Assembly (NCBI GenBank): GCA_963724495.1
Contig: CAVRUZ010000002.1
Span: 558,001 to 622,000 of the forward strand
Direction of reading: 5' to 3'
Length of the DNA: 64,000 bases
DNA from: CAVRUZ01 sp963724495
GTDB lineage: Bacteria; Actinomycetota; Actinomycetes; Propionibacteriales; DAIQRJ01
The translations under genes were made by a program, and so were the position numbers. The notes beneath the pieces are model-generated. The model saw nothing but the letters and a program-made list of their open reading frames with translations, was not told the origin of the DNA and ran no database searches. This document shows, piece after piece, positions 35,184-44,815 of this stretch; position 1 is the first letter of the stretch, and each line of letters starts with the position of its first letter.

Positions 35184-35966
35184 ATGAGCCAGAAGAAGGC
35201 CAAGAAGGCGAAGAAGTACAAGGTGGCGTTGGCGGAGCTGCAGGGCGAACTGGTGGCCATGCAGGAGTGGGTGAAAGCGACCGGCGCCAAGGTCTGCGTC
35301 GTCTTCGAGGGACGGGACACAGCAGGCAAGGGCGGCACGATCAAGCGGATCGTCGAGCGGGTGAGCCCGCGGGTGTTCCGGGTGGTGGCGTTGCCGGCGC
35401 CGACGGCTCGGGAGAAGTCGCAGATGTACATCCAGCGTTACATCGGACATTTCCCGGCCGCGGGTGAGGTGGTGATCTTCGACCGAAGCTGGTACAACCG
35501 CGCCGGGGTCGAACGGGTCATGGGGTTCTGCACAGCTGAGCAGACCGAGCGGTTCCTCGAGCAGGTTCCTGCAGTGGAGAAGGCGATGGTCGACTCCGGG
35601 ATCATCCTGGTCAAGTACTGGTTGGAGGTCAGCTCCGACGAGCAGACCCGCCGGATCGAGGCCCGCATCCACGACCCTCGCAAGGTGTGGAAGCTGTCGG
35701 GCATGGACTTGAAGTCCTACAGCCGCTGGTACGACTACTCGCGTGCCCGAGACGCCATGTTCGCCGCGACCGACACCCCCTGGGCGCCGTGGCACGTCGC
35801 CAACAACGAGAACAAGAAGCATGGCCGGCTGAACATCATCAGTCACCTGCTGAGCCAGGTTCCTTACGAGCCACTCAAGACGAAGGACGTCGAGCTCCCG
35901 AAGCGCCAGAGGGCCGGCCGATACCGCGAGCCCACCCTCCCGAACGTCATCCCGACCCCCTTCTGA
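35184..35966 (+). CDS. ppk2: Polyphosphate kinase 2
   Basis: Nucleotide (d)NDP/NMP kinase using polyphosphate, or the reverse. 260 residues from ATG 35184, which has a strong ribosome site; an ATG 24 bp upstream is less likely. After a Lys-rich N-terminus come the Walker A-like 'FEGRDTAGKGGTIKRI' and Walker B 'VIFDRSWYNRAGVE' motifs, the lid 'RIEARIHDPRKVWKLS', and 'DTPWAPWHVANNENKKHGRLN'. Glu-Gly-Arg-Asp at the P-loop and the one-domain size point to class I. It is upstream of the P-type ATPase on the same strand with 50 bp between; a common operon is likely. Confidence 0.93.
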   Translation: MSQKKAKKAKKYKVALAELQGELVAMQEWVKATGAKVCVVFEGRDTAGKGGTIKRIVERVSPRVFRVVALPAPTAREKSQMYIQRYIGHFPAAGEVVIFDRSWYNRAGVERVMGFCTAEQTERFLEQVPAVEKAMVDSGIILVKYWLEVSSDEQTRRIEARIHDPRKVWKLSGMDLKSYSRWYDYSRARDAMFAATDTPWAPWHVANNENKKHGRLNIISHLLSQVPYEPLKTKDVELPKRQRAGRYREPTLPNVIPTPF

Positions 35967-36016
35967 GGGACGGCTCCGCACCCAGCCGGTCACGTACTCG
36001 TCGCATGGAGGAAGCA

Positions 36017-38762
36017 ATGTCTGAGAAAGTCGCTGGCTCTGCCGGACTCGCTCAATCGGCTCCGGAGACGGTGTGGTACGCGCTCACGGTGGACGAGGTC
36101 GCGAAGCAGCTTGACGTCGATCCGGCCAGGGGTCTGACGGCGGCAGAGGCCAAGCGGCGGTTGGCGAAGTACGGCCCGAACGCAATGGCCGCGGCGAAGG
36201 AGGAGCCCGTCTGGAAGCAGTTCTTCAAGCACTACCGCGACTACATGCAGATCGTGCTCGTAGTCGCGGCGATCGTCAGCCTGCTGATCGGTGAATGGGG
36301 CACCGCGATCGGACTGGCCGTGCTGACCCTGTTCAACGCGTGGCTGGGCTATCACCAAGAGGGCAAGGCCCAGGCTGCGTCGGCGGCTCTCGGGGCGATG
36401 CTGAAGGCGGTCGCCAAAGTGCGGCGCGACGGCGACGTCACCGAGAGCCCCGCGGAAGAGATCGTGCCCGGCGACATCGTCCTGGTCGACGCCGGCGATC
36501 GCGTGCCCGCCGATGGCCGAGTGATCGTGGCCGCGACGCTGCAGGTCGAAGAGGGCGCCCTTACCGGCGAGAGCGTCGCAGTCGAGAAGAGCACCGAGGC
36601 CCTCGCACGGGCCGGACGTGGCAATCGGCGACCGCGTCGACATGGCGTTCATGAACACCAACGTCACTCGCGGCCACGGTGAGATCCTGGTCACCACAAC
36701 CGGGATGGGCTCCGAGGTCGGGCACATCGCCCACATGCTCGCCGGCCAGAAGGTGGAGAAGACCCCGCTCACCAAGCAGGTCGACCGGCTGACCATCTTC
36801 ATCATCGCCGCGGCCATGTTCGCCTTCGTCGCCATCGTGGTGATGGGACTCGCTCAGGGGCAGACCTTCACTGTTCTGTTCGGCATCGGGGTCGCACTTG
36901 CCGTCGGCTCCATTCCCGACGCGCTCCCTGCGGTCGTCACCACCATCCTGTCGGTGGGTTCAGTCAACATGGCCAAGAAGAACGCGATCATGAAGGTGCT
37001 GCCGGCGGTTGAGACGCTCGGCTCGACGTCCGCCATCAACTCGGACAAAACGGGCACGCTGACGCTGAACCAGATGACCGTCCGCGAGATCACGACGGTC
37101 GCCCATCACTACACCGTCAGCGGAGAGGGCTACGGCTTCGACGGCCAGGTGCAGCGCACGGCGGGCGACGCCGAGACAAACCTCGACTACGTGATGTTTC
37201 CCTGTGCCCTGTGCAACGACTCCGACATCCAGGACGGTGCGGTCGTGGGCGATCCGACCGAGGGCGCACTGTTCGTGCTCGCGCAGAAGGGCGGCGTCGA
37301 CGTCAAGGGCTTCCGCGAGAACCACCCGCGAATCGCATCGGTGCCCTTCGACTCCGACTACAAGTTCATGGCCACGTTCCACACCACGCCGGGTGCTGAC
37401 GGCAAGCCCGTCGTGCGGGCGTATGTGAAGGGCGCACCGGACGTGATCCTTGATCGGTCGACGTACGCCCGCATGCCCGGAGGAGTGAGCCAGCGGCTCA
37501 CCGACGAGATGCGGGCGAAGGTGTTGGCCGAGAACGAACGCATCGCCAGCCAGGGTCGGCGCGTCCTCGCCTTCGCTCAACGCGAGTTCGACGCCGCCAC
37601 CTTCGATCCCTCGGCCGACATGATGGCGCTCATGCAGGACCTCGAGTTGGCGGCGCTGGTCGGCGAGGTCGACCCGCCGCGCCCCGAGGCGATGAAGGCG
37701 ATAGCCGAGGCCAAGAGCGCGGGCATCCGCGTGCGCATGATCACCGGAGACCACGCCGTCACGGCGGCCGCGATCGCTGCCGAGCTGGGCATCGAAGGAC
37801 GCGCTGTGACAGGCGCGGAGTTCGCGGCACTCAGCGACGAGCAGGCGGCCAAGCAGGTCGACGAGATCGGCGTGATCGCACGGGTGGCTCCAGAGCACAA
37901 GGTCAGACTCGTCGAAGTGCTCAAGGGCAACGGCCATATCGTCGCGATGACCGGAGACGGCGTGAACGACGCGCCGGCCATCGGCGCGGCAGACATCGGG
38001 ATCGCCATGGGCATCACCGGCACCGATGTCGCCAAGGGTGCGGCCAAGATGATCCTTGCCGACGACAACTTCGCCACCATCGTGGCCGCTGTGAAGGAAG
38101 GCCGCGCGGTCTACGACAACCTGCAGAAGTTCCTGCGGATCCAGATCGCCAACCTGTTCATGTTCATCCTCGCGTTCCTGGGGTCGACCGCGTTCGAGGT
38201 CGCCGGTACGGCGCTGGTCACCCCTGCGCAGGTGCTGTGGATCCACATGGCCGTCGTCGCGCCGATCGGCGCCGTGATGGGCCTTGACATCGCCTCACCA
38301 GGCATCATGGCGCGCAAGCCACGACCGTTCAACGAGGCCATCATCGTCAGGGCGATGATGGTTCGCCTGTTCGTCGTGGGTCTGTTCATGGCCGCCGGCG
38401 CCCTTCTCCTGGTCCAGATCGGCAAGACGTCGTACGACTCGCTGGAGATCGGTCAGACGATGGCCGTGGTCGGCCTGTCGGTGATGAACATCTCGGTGGC
38501 GCTGAATCTCCGATTCCCCGAGGACAGCGCCTTCGGCCGTGCGACATTCTCCAACCCGAAGCTGCTGTGGGCATTCGCCTGGGCCTTCGTCGGCGCATTG
38601 CTGATCACCCAGACGCGCGTACTGCAGGACCTCTTCCACACGACCCCGCTCACCGGCGCGCAGTGGGCCTTGTGTCTGGTGCCAGCGGTTGTGCTGCTCG
38701 CCCTCGGCGAGGCCTTCAAGCTCGTCCGCGCGTTCCGGCGTTCTGCACAGAAGAGCGGATAG
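36017..38762 (+). CDS. P-type (P2-like) cation-transporting ATPase, frameshifted once
   Basis: Ten-helix ion pump of about 914 residues. The actuator motif is 'EEGALTGES', the phosphorylation site 'INSDKTGTLTLNQM' (Asn in place of the usual Cys), the ATP site 'YVKGAPDVIL', the hinge 'MITGDH' and 'MTGDGVNDAPA'. The transmembrane-4 ion site reads 'IPDALPAV' and not 'PEGLPAV', so selectivity differs from classical calcium pumps. ATG 36017 has GGAGGA at 36007. The frame breaks at 36611, where removing one G gives 'RADVAIGDRVDMAFM'. Ion may be Ca, Mg, Na, K or H; not decided. It follows ppk2, which suggests energy or ion homeostasis. Confidence 0.9.
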
Positions 38763-38766
38763 GGGC

Positions 38767-38915
38767 CGCTCTGACCTGCGGAAGGCCGCCGCATCGACGG
38801 CCTCTCCAGTCCCAGCGGCGGATTCGCGGTTGCGGCCCGTGCACCGACCGAGACCCGTTGAGTGGGCGGCAACTGTTGCATCGGCGCAGTTCAGGCAACA
38901 GATTGCGCCCACTCG
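38767..38915. repeat. Intergenic hairpin element, family B copy 3
   Basis: Arms GAGTGGGCGGCAACTGTTG (38860-38878) and CAACAGATTGCGCCCACTC (38897-38915), imperfectly complementary with two indels, 18-nt loop. The left flank CGCTCTGACCTGCGGAA is shared with copy 2 at 30274. It sits between two convergent genes and may terminate both. Confidence 0.72.
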
Positions 38916-38930
38916 ACGGAATCGGTGGGC

Positions 38931-39691
38931 TCAGGGCCGGGCTGTCACGCACCAGGCCGTCGCGGCCAGCTCGAACGGTGCGGCCGGCAGCAGCTCCTGG
39001 CACCTGGCGCGCAGGGCATCGCGGTGCCCGTCGTCGAGCTGCCCGACGTAGGCGCCGGCGGGCCCGACGCCCAGCGTGTACGGGTCCCACCAGTCGGCGA
39101 AGCTGGCGAAGGACACCGTGGTCGTGAGTGTCGACGACTCGATGTCGCGCAGACCTGCTGCTGAGCACAGGTCCGCCAGCTGACCCTCCTTCGTGCCCGG
39201 GAGTTCGGCCTCGGCCGGCGCCTCGGGGTCGGTGTCCGCAACGGCCTGCCAGAAGGTCGACAGCGGACCTCCGCCGCCGGCGTGATCCCAGACGCACGCA
39301 CCGATCCGGCCGCTGGACCGGGTGACGCGGGCCATCTCCCGTAGCCCGGCCACCGGGTCGGTCATGAAGTGCACGACCAGCTGGGCAAGGGCGAGGTCGA
39401 AGTCGTCGTCGGGAAACGGCAGGTTCTCGGCGACACCGCGGTGCACGTCGAGGTCGGGGAAGCGGGACCTTGGCGGCCGCCACGAACGACTCGGACGGAT
39501 CGATGGCCGCCACAGTGGTCGGCGCCCAGGCGCTCACGCAGCACCGCAGTCAGTGCGCCGGGACCACAGCCGACATCGAGCGCCCGCTGGCCGGGACGCA
39601 CTCCGGCCGCGTCGGCGAACTGCACGGCGAGCGGCTCGGAGAACCGGCCCATGAACCGGCCGTACGACTCGGCCGCAACCTCGAAGGTCAC
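38931..39691 (-). CDS. Class I SAM-dependent methyltransferase (UbiE/COQ5-like), frameshifted twice
   Basis: About 253 residues after repair. Start 'FEVAAESYGRFMGRFSEPLA', SAM motif I 'ALDVGCGPGALTAVL', motif II acid in 'AAIDPSESFVAAAK', motif 'GVAENLPFPDDDFDLALAQLVVHFM' and 'EMARVTRSSGRIGACVWDH'. Two surplus bases, near 39530 and 39467, break the frame; both removed, the sequence is smooth and family-like. The substrate is a small molecule and cannot be inferred. It is divergent from the M20 peptidase (30 bp) and convergent with the P-type ATPase. Confidence 0.83.
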
Positions 39692-39721
39692 GCCGGAAAC
39701 CTAGCCCGGCACAATGGCGGG

Positions 39722-41066
39722 ATGACACCGCCCGGTCAGAGCACGACCTCGCCCGCGCGTAGCGACGACGACGTGATCGAGATCGCGCGCGACCTCATCC
39801 GCATCGACACGACCAATCCCGGCGACGGCACCGGGCCAGGCGAGCGCGCCGCCGCAGAACATGTCGCCGCGCTGTTGGACGATCTCGGCCTCGAGCCCCG
39901 GGTGGTGGAGTCCGAGCCCGGCCGGGCGAGCGTGCTGGCCCGCTGGCAGCCCACCGACCCCGCCGCTGCGGAGAGGCCTGCGCTGCTCGTGCACGGGCAC
40001 CTCGACGTCGTGCCGGCCAATGCCGCGGACTGGACGGTCGATCCGTTCGCCGGTGAGATCGCCGACGACTGCCTGTGGGGTCGCGGCGCGGTGGACATGA
40101 AGGACTTCGACGCGATCGTCCTGGCCACATTGCGCAGACGCATCGCCGAAGGCCGGGCAGCCGGCACGACCTGTGACGCTCGCCTTCACCGCCGACGAGG
40201 AGGCCGGGAGTGGGCTCGGCGCCCGGTTCCTGGTCGACCAGCATGCCGACCACTTCGACGGCTGCACCGAGGCGATCGGCGAGGTCGGCGGATTCTCCCT
40301 GACCGTCGACGGTCGCCGGCTGTACCTCATCCAGACGGCCGAGAAGGGTCTCGCCTGGATGCGCCTCCGCGCCAAGGGCGTCGCAGCCCACGGCTCGATG
40401 GTGGCCGACGACAACGCGGTGGTGGAGCTCGCGCGGGCGGTCACGCGCATCGGCGAGCACCGCTGGCCGGTTCAGCTCACCGCGGGGACGCGCGGCTTCT
40501 TCGAGGGACTCTCGAACGCTCTCGACCTCGGCATCGACGTGGACCAGGACGACCTCGCGCCGCAACTGGACAAGCTCGGCTCGATCGCCCGGATGATCGG
40601 CGCGGCGATGCGGCACACGTCGAACCCGACCATGCTCACCGCGGGGTACAAGGCCAACGTGATCCCCGGCGACGCGACCGCGACGGTCGACGGGCGTTTC
40701 CTGCCCGGGTTCGAGGACGAGTTCTTCGCGACGATCGACGGTCTTCTCGGTGACCGGGTCGAGCGGGAGTCGATCGTGACCAACACCGCGGTGGAGACCA
40801 CGTTCGACGGTGACCTGGTGGCCGCGATGATCTCGTCGCTCAACGAACACGACCCGGACGCGGCCGTGGTGCCGTTCCTCATGTCCGGCGGCACCGACGC
40901 CAAGGACTGGTCCAGGCTCGGCATCCGCTGCTTCGGATTCTCGCCACTGCGCCTGCGCGACGACCTCGACTTCAGCGCGATGTTCCACGGCCGCGACGAG
41001 CGCGTGCCGCTGGACGCGCTCCGGTTCGGGACGCAGGTGCTGGACACCTTCCTCGACCGGGCCTGA
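39722..41066 (+). CDS. M20-family metallopeptidase (ArgE/DapE-like), frameshifted once
   Basis: About 447 residues. Di-zinc site: His and Asp in 'LLVHGHLDVVPA', bridging Asp in 'GRGAVDMKD', catalytic Glu pair in 'TADEEAGSGLG'. The C-terminal part contains 'GGTDAKDWSRLGI' near the last ligand region, and the dimerisation domain lies between. The break at about 40171 (one extra T) separates 'GRAAGTT' from 'VTLAFTADEE'. These enzymes hydrolyse dipeptides or N-acyl amino acids; this subgroup ('HGHLDVVPANAADW') is the actinobacterial M20/M25/M40 group with unknown substrate. Confidence 0.88.
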
Positions 41067-41076
41067 CGGCGAGGAC

Positions 41077-41316
41077 CTAGCTGCCGGCCAGCTCCCACGA
41101 CTCCGCGGTCCGTTGGGCGCGGATGATCTTGCGCCGCAGCACCACACTGCGCCGGCCGTCGCGGGAGATGCGCGACCGCGCCAACTCCCAGCCACCACGC
41201 TCGGCCGAGAGCGTGAGCAGCTGATGCACGCTGCCCCTGCCGACTCCGCGTGGGAAATCGACCGTGCGCACCTCGTACTCGACCGGCGGCCGACGGCGTT
41301 CGCGGACTGCCACCAT
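41077..41316 (-). CDS. DUF5703-family small protein
   Basis: 79 residues. 'VEYEVRTVDFPRGVGRGSVHQLLTLSAERGGWELARSRISRDGRRSVVLRRKI' in parts matches the small basic actinobacterial family DUF5703. The ATG overlaps the stop of the aldo/keto reductase (ATGA at 41313-41316 on the minus strand). Function unknown; the strands and central Trp ('GGWEL') resemble proteins that sit in core metabolic operons. The gene pair is convergent with the M20 peptidase. Confidence 0.8.
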   Translation of the reverse strand: MVAVRERRRPPVEYEVRTVDFPRGVGRGSVHQLLTLSAERGGWELARSRISRDGRRSVVLRRKIIRAQRTAESWELAGS

Positions 41317-42299
41317 CAGAAGGTCCCGTTCGGTCGGGCGGAACTGGTCGGATCGGACACCTCGGCGAGCACCTCACTGATCTCGTTGGGCAGGTCCACC
41401 TGCTCCACGTCGAGCGACTCCTGAAGCTGGGCTGCAGTTCTGGCGCCGACGATAGGGCTACACACCCCCGGGCGGTCACGCACCCACGCCAGCGCGACAG
41501 CCGCCGGAGTCAGGTCGAGCCCGTCGGCGGCCCGGCTCACCGCGTCGACGATGCCGCGGCCGAGCGGCAGGAGATGGCGCGCGGAGTCGAGTTCGCCGGC
41601 AGCCGCGCGTGAGTCGGCCGGGGTCCCGTGCCGGTACTTGCCGGTGAGCACGCCGCGGGCCAGCGGTGAGTAGGGGAGCAGCCCGAGACCGAGCGCCGCG
41701 GCGGCGGGCAGCACCTCCGCCTCGACGTCGCGGTTGATCAGCGAGTACTCCATCTGGGTGCTCACCAGGCCGCCTCCCGGGCGGAGCGCCTCGAAGGCGC
41801 AGGCTGCCCAGCTGGTCTGCCAGGCGCTGTAGTTGCTCACGCCCACGTAGCGCACGCGCCCCGAGGCGACCGCATCGGCGGCAGCCGAGAGCGTCTCGGC
41901 GAGCGGTACGTCGTCGTTCCAGCCGTGGATCTGCCACAGGTCGAGGTGGTCGGTGCCGAGGCGTTGCAGGGTGGCGTCCAGGTCGTGCAGCAGAGCCCGG
42001 CGCGAGACGTCGACGGTGCGTTCACCGGTCCGGCGCGAGACGCCGGCCTTGCTGGCCAGGACCACGTCGGCACGACCGCGGCGGTTGCCGAGCACCTGGC
42101 CGAGGACAGCGCCGAGCACCCGCTCCGCGTCACCGTCGGCGTAGCTCGCCGCGGTGTCGACGAGAGTGCCGCCCGCGTCGAGGAACGCGGTCAGCTGGGC
42201 GGCGGCCTCGTGCTGGTCGGTGCTGCGGCCCCAGGTCATCGTGCCGAGGCCGAGCCGGGACACCCGCAGGCCGGACGAGCCCAGGAGCCGCTGCTGCAT
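41316..42299 (-). CDS. Aldo/keto reductase (YajO/PhdYeaE-like)
   Basis: 327-residue NADPH-dependent reductase. 'LGSSGLRVSRLGLGTMTWG', Asp and Tyr in 'LVDTAASYADGDAE', Lys in 'LASKAG', His in 'WQIHGWND', then 'VRYVGVSNYSAWQ' and 'SPIVGARTAAQLQESL'. The start ATG is at 42299. It is divergent from uppP. In many actinobacteria this AKR sits next to DUF5703 and the uppP/phosphomutase run, so the placement is conserved, though no reaction is known. Confidence 0.92.
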   Translation of the reverse strand: MQQRLLGSSGLRVSRLGLGTMTWGRSTDQHEAAAQLTAFLDAGGTLVDTAASYADGDAERVLGAVLGQVLGNRRGRADVVLASKAGVSRRTGERTVDVSRRALLHDLDATLQRLGTDHLDLWQIHGWNDDVPLAETLSAAADAVASGRVRYVGVSNYSAWQTSWAACAFEALRPGGGLVSTQMEYSLINRDVEAEVLPAAAALGLGLLPYSPLARGVLTGKYRHGTPADSRAAAGELDSARHLLPLGRGIVDAVSRAADGLDLTPAAVALAWVRDRPGVCSPIVGARTAAQLQESLDVEQVDLPNEISEVLAEVSDPTSSARPNGTF

Positions 42300-42473
42300 G
42301 CGCCGCCTCTCGCTGATGGTGGTGCAGAAGTGCAGGCAGGCTAACCGTTCGCACCAGCTGGCGCGGGCGGCAGCGGCATGTCGGAATCGTCCCTTCTCCT
42401 GGCTCCTGCGTACGGTGGTTCGCGCTGCCTGTTTCCGGTGGCGGTGCACGCGATCGTTTCCCGGAGAGGCCAG

Positions 42474-43307
42474 ATGACAGACCTGACGATGATCGACGCC
42501 GTCGTCCTCGGTGTCGTCGAAGGACTCACCGAGTTCCTCCCCGTCAGTTCCACCGGCCACCTCACGATCGCCGAGAAGGCGCTCGGTCTGCCGATCGACG
42601 ATCCAGCGGTGACCGCATACACCGCGATCATCCAGGCGGGGGCCATCGTCTCGGTGATCCTGTACTTCTGGCGCGACCTCGTGCGACTCGTCTCGGCGTT
42701 CTTCCGCGGGCTGTTCCGCCCGGCACATCGCGACCATGACTATCGGATGGCCTGGAAGGTCGGCATCGCCTCGATTCCGGTGGGGCTTGTCGGCTTCGCG
42801 CTGCGAGGCCTCATCTCCGGCCCGCTGCGGAGCCTCTGGGTCGTGGCCGTGGCCCTGATCGCCTGGAGCGTCGTGATCTGGTTGGCCGAACGGGTGGCGC
42901 GCCAGGACCGGGCGGAGCAACAGCTCACGTTCAAGGACGCGATCGTGATCGGCCTGTGGCAGTGCGTCTCGCTGATACCCGGTGTCTCCCGCTCTGGCGC
43001 CACGATCTCCGGCGGCCTGTTCCAGGGCCTCGACCGCGTCGCGGCCACTCGGCTGTCGTTCCTCATGTCGATTCCGGCGCTGCTGGCCGCCGGCATCTTC
43101 CAGCTGAAGGAGGTGCCCGGCAGCGGGATGACCGCCGGGCCGATGCTCGTCGGCATCGCCGTGGCCTTCGCCGTGGCGTACGCGACCGTTGCCTGGCTGC
43201 TGCGGTTCGTGTCGCACCACAAGATCACCGTGTTCATTCCCTACCGGGTTGGGCTCGGCCTGGTTCTGCTCGTCCTGCTCGCGGCTGGGACGATAACGGC
43301 GACCTGA
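42474..43307 (+). CDS. uppP: Undecaprenyl-diphosphatase (bacitracin resistance protein)
   Basis: Integral membrane phosphatase recycling the cell-wall lipid carrier C55-PP to C55-P. 277 residues from ATG 42474, preceded by GGAGAGG (42463-42469); upstream in-frame ATG lacks one. The active-site motifs are 'EGLTEFLPVSSTGH' near residue 17 and 'PGVSRSGATISGG' near residue 170. About eight hydrophobic helices are visible, with the Arg-Ser-Gly site facing the periplasm. Inhibition by bacitracin is known for the family. Confidence 0.96.
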   Translation: MTDLTMIDAVVLGVVEGLTEFLPVSSTGHLTIAEKALGLPIDDPAVTAYTAIIQAGAIVSVILYFWRDLVRLVSAFFRGLFRPAHRDHDYRMAWKVGIASIPVGLVGFALRGLISGPLRSLWVVAVALIAWSVVIWLAERVARQDRAEQQLTFKDAIVIGLWQCVSLIPGVSRSGATISGGLFQGLDRVAATRLSFLMSIPALLAAGIFQLKEVPGSGMTAGPMLVGIAVAFAVAYATVAWLLRFVSHHKITVFIPYRVGLGLVLLVLLAAGTITAT

Positions 43308-43332
43308 GTCCGGCAGCCCTGACCGGACCTGC

Positions 43333-43381
43333 CCTGAAGGCACACGGCTTCCTGAAGGCACACGGCTTCCTGAAGGCACAC
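43333..43381. repeat. 18-bp tandem repeat between uppP and the phosphomutase gene
   Basis: CCTGAAGGCACACGGCTT repeated exactly twice (43333-43350, 43351-43368) with a third partial copy to 43381. Non-coding and upstream of the next gene's ribosome site. Too few copies and no spacer pattern for CRISPR. Confidence 0.85.
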
Positions 43382-43433
43382 TGCCCCTGCCGGACCCGCG
43401 CCGCGGACGACGCGGCCACCAGAGGAGAACTCG

Positions 43434-44174
43434 ATGGCGATCCTGCTCCTGATCCGGCACGGCCGGACCAAGGCGAACATCACCGGCGTGCTGGCCGGAC
43501 GGACCACCGGCGTCGGGCTCGACGAGGTGGGGGTTCGCCAGGTCGCCGACCTGGGTGTCCGGCTCGCCGGGGTCCCGCTGGCGGCGCTGATCGCGAGCCC
43601 GCTGCAGCGGACCGTCGAGACGGCCCGGGCGCTCTATGGCGCCACGCCCGCGACCGGGGAGGCAGCGTCGCGGCCGCCGTTGCGGAAGGACATCCGGCTC
43701 GCCGAGGTCAAGTACGGCGAGTGGGAGGGCAAGCATCTGTCCAAGCTCGCCAAGGAGCCGCTCTGGCGCACCGTGCAGCAGTACCCGAGCCAGGTGACCT
43801 TCCCGGGCGGCGAGTCGTTGCGCAGCGTGCAGGCGCGCGCCGTCGAGGCGGTCCGCGAGCACGACGCCGCCGTTCGAGCCGAGCACGGCGACGACGCGGT
43901 CTGGGCCGTGGTGAGCCACGGTGACGTGATCAAGGCGATCCTGGCGGATGCCCTCGGCTGCCACCTGGACCTGTTCCAGCGGATCGGAGTCGACCCGGCG
44001 TCGGTGTCGGTGGTGCGCTACACCAGCGAACGCCCCTTCGTCGTGCGCATGAACGATTCGTCGATCTCGCTCGGCGAGGCACTCCAACCGGCCCCGCCGC
44101 GCAAGGGCCGCAAGCGGGCCGCGACCAAGCGCACCGACGCTGCGGTCGGGGGCGGTGCGGGCGGCATCCGCTGA
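43434..44174 (+). CDS. Histidine-phosphatase (phosphoglycerate-mutase-like) protein, MSMEG_4193 type
   Basis: 246-residue phosphomutase-fold enzyme. Catalytic phospho-His is in 'LLLIRHGRTKANITGVLAGRTTG' near residue 8, 'SPLQRTVETA' holds the Arg-x-x-x-Thr, and the second His is in 'WAVVSHGDVIKAILAD'. The C-terminal Lys/Arg-rich tail is variable. ATG follows AGAGGAG. It is one of the conserved trio phosphomutase/DUF3090/SCO1664-like of actinobacteria, often discussed with mycothiol-ligase mshC next in order, as here. The exact substrate is unknown. Confidence 0.9.
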   Translation: MAILLLIRHGRTKANITGVLAGRTTGVGLDEVGVRQVADLGVRLAGVPLAALIASPLQRTVETARALYGATPATGEAASRPPLRKDIRLAEVKYGEWEGKHLSKLAKEPLWRTVQQYPSQVTFPGGESLRSVQARAVEAVREHDAAVRAEHGDDAVWAVVSHGDVIKAILADALGCHLDLFQRIGVDPASVSVVRYTSERPFVVRMNDSSISLGEALQPAPPRKGRKRAATKRTDAAVGGGAGGIR

Positions 44175-44248
44175 TCGGCCCCGACTGATTGGTTCCCACT
44201 GATTGGCGCACCCCGGAGGCCCCTGAACCGGCGGATAGGCTTGCCTGC

Positions 44249-44815
44249 ATGGTCCGCCGCATCCACTTCTTCGATCCGCCGGAGCGGTTCGTCGCGGGAA
44301 CCGTGGGGCCACCGGGGCAGCGGACCTTCTTCCTCCAGGCCCGCGACGCCAGCCACATCACGAGCGTCGCGCTGGAGAAAGTGCAGGTCCAGTTGCTCGC
44401 CGAAAAGATCGATCAGATGCTCGACGAGCTGGCCGCCGACGGCACCGCCGGCGTCGAGATCCCGGTGTCTCCGGCCGAGGTCGAGCCCGACAGCGACCCC
44501 CTGGACCAGCCACTCGTCGAAGAGTTCCGGGTGGGGAACCTGCGACTCGGATGGCACACCGAGAGCCACACGGTCGTGGTCGAGGCCTTCAACGGTGCCG
44601 ACGACGAGGTCACCGAGGAGGATGCCGAGCCGCTGGACGACGACGACCGGGAGGCGCTCGTCGTCCGCCTGTCGCCGTACCAGGCGAGAGGCTTCGCGCA
44701 CCGGGCGAACCTGCTGGTGTCGGCGGGCCGGCCCGCCTGTCCCTTCTGCGCGCAGCCGCTGGACCCGGAGGGCCACGTGTGCCCGCGGCAGAACGGGTAT
44801 CGACGGCGCTCGTGA
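44249..44815 (+). CDS. DUF3090-family protein
   Basis: 188 residues. 'FFDPPERFVAGTVGPPGQRTFFLQA' and 'LEKVQVQLLAEKIDQMLDEL' are the conserved DUF3090 start; the C-terminus is a small zinc ribbon, 'CPFCAQPLDPEGHVCPR'. Unknown function, found almost only in actinobacteria beside the phosphomutase and SCO1664-like genes. Its TGA overlaps the next gene's GTG (44812-44815). Confidence 0.92.
   Translation: MVRRIHFFDPPERFVAGTVGPPGQRTFFLQARDASHITSVALEKVQVQLLAEKIDQMLDELAADGTAGVEIPVSPAEVEPDSDPLDQPLVEEFRVGNLRLGWHTESHTVVVEAFNGADDEVTEEDAEPLDDDDREALVVRLSPYQARGFAHRANLLVSAGRPACPFCAQPLDPEGHVCPRQNGYRRRS

Noticed and set aside
43333..43381. CRISPR array or att site
   Set aside because: Fewer than three 18-bp units, no spacers, no cas genes or integrase nearby.
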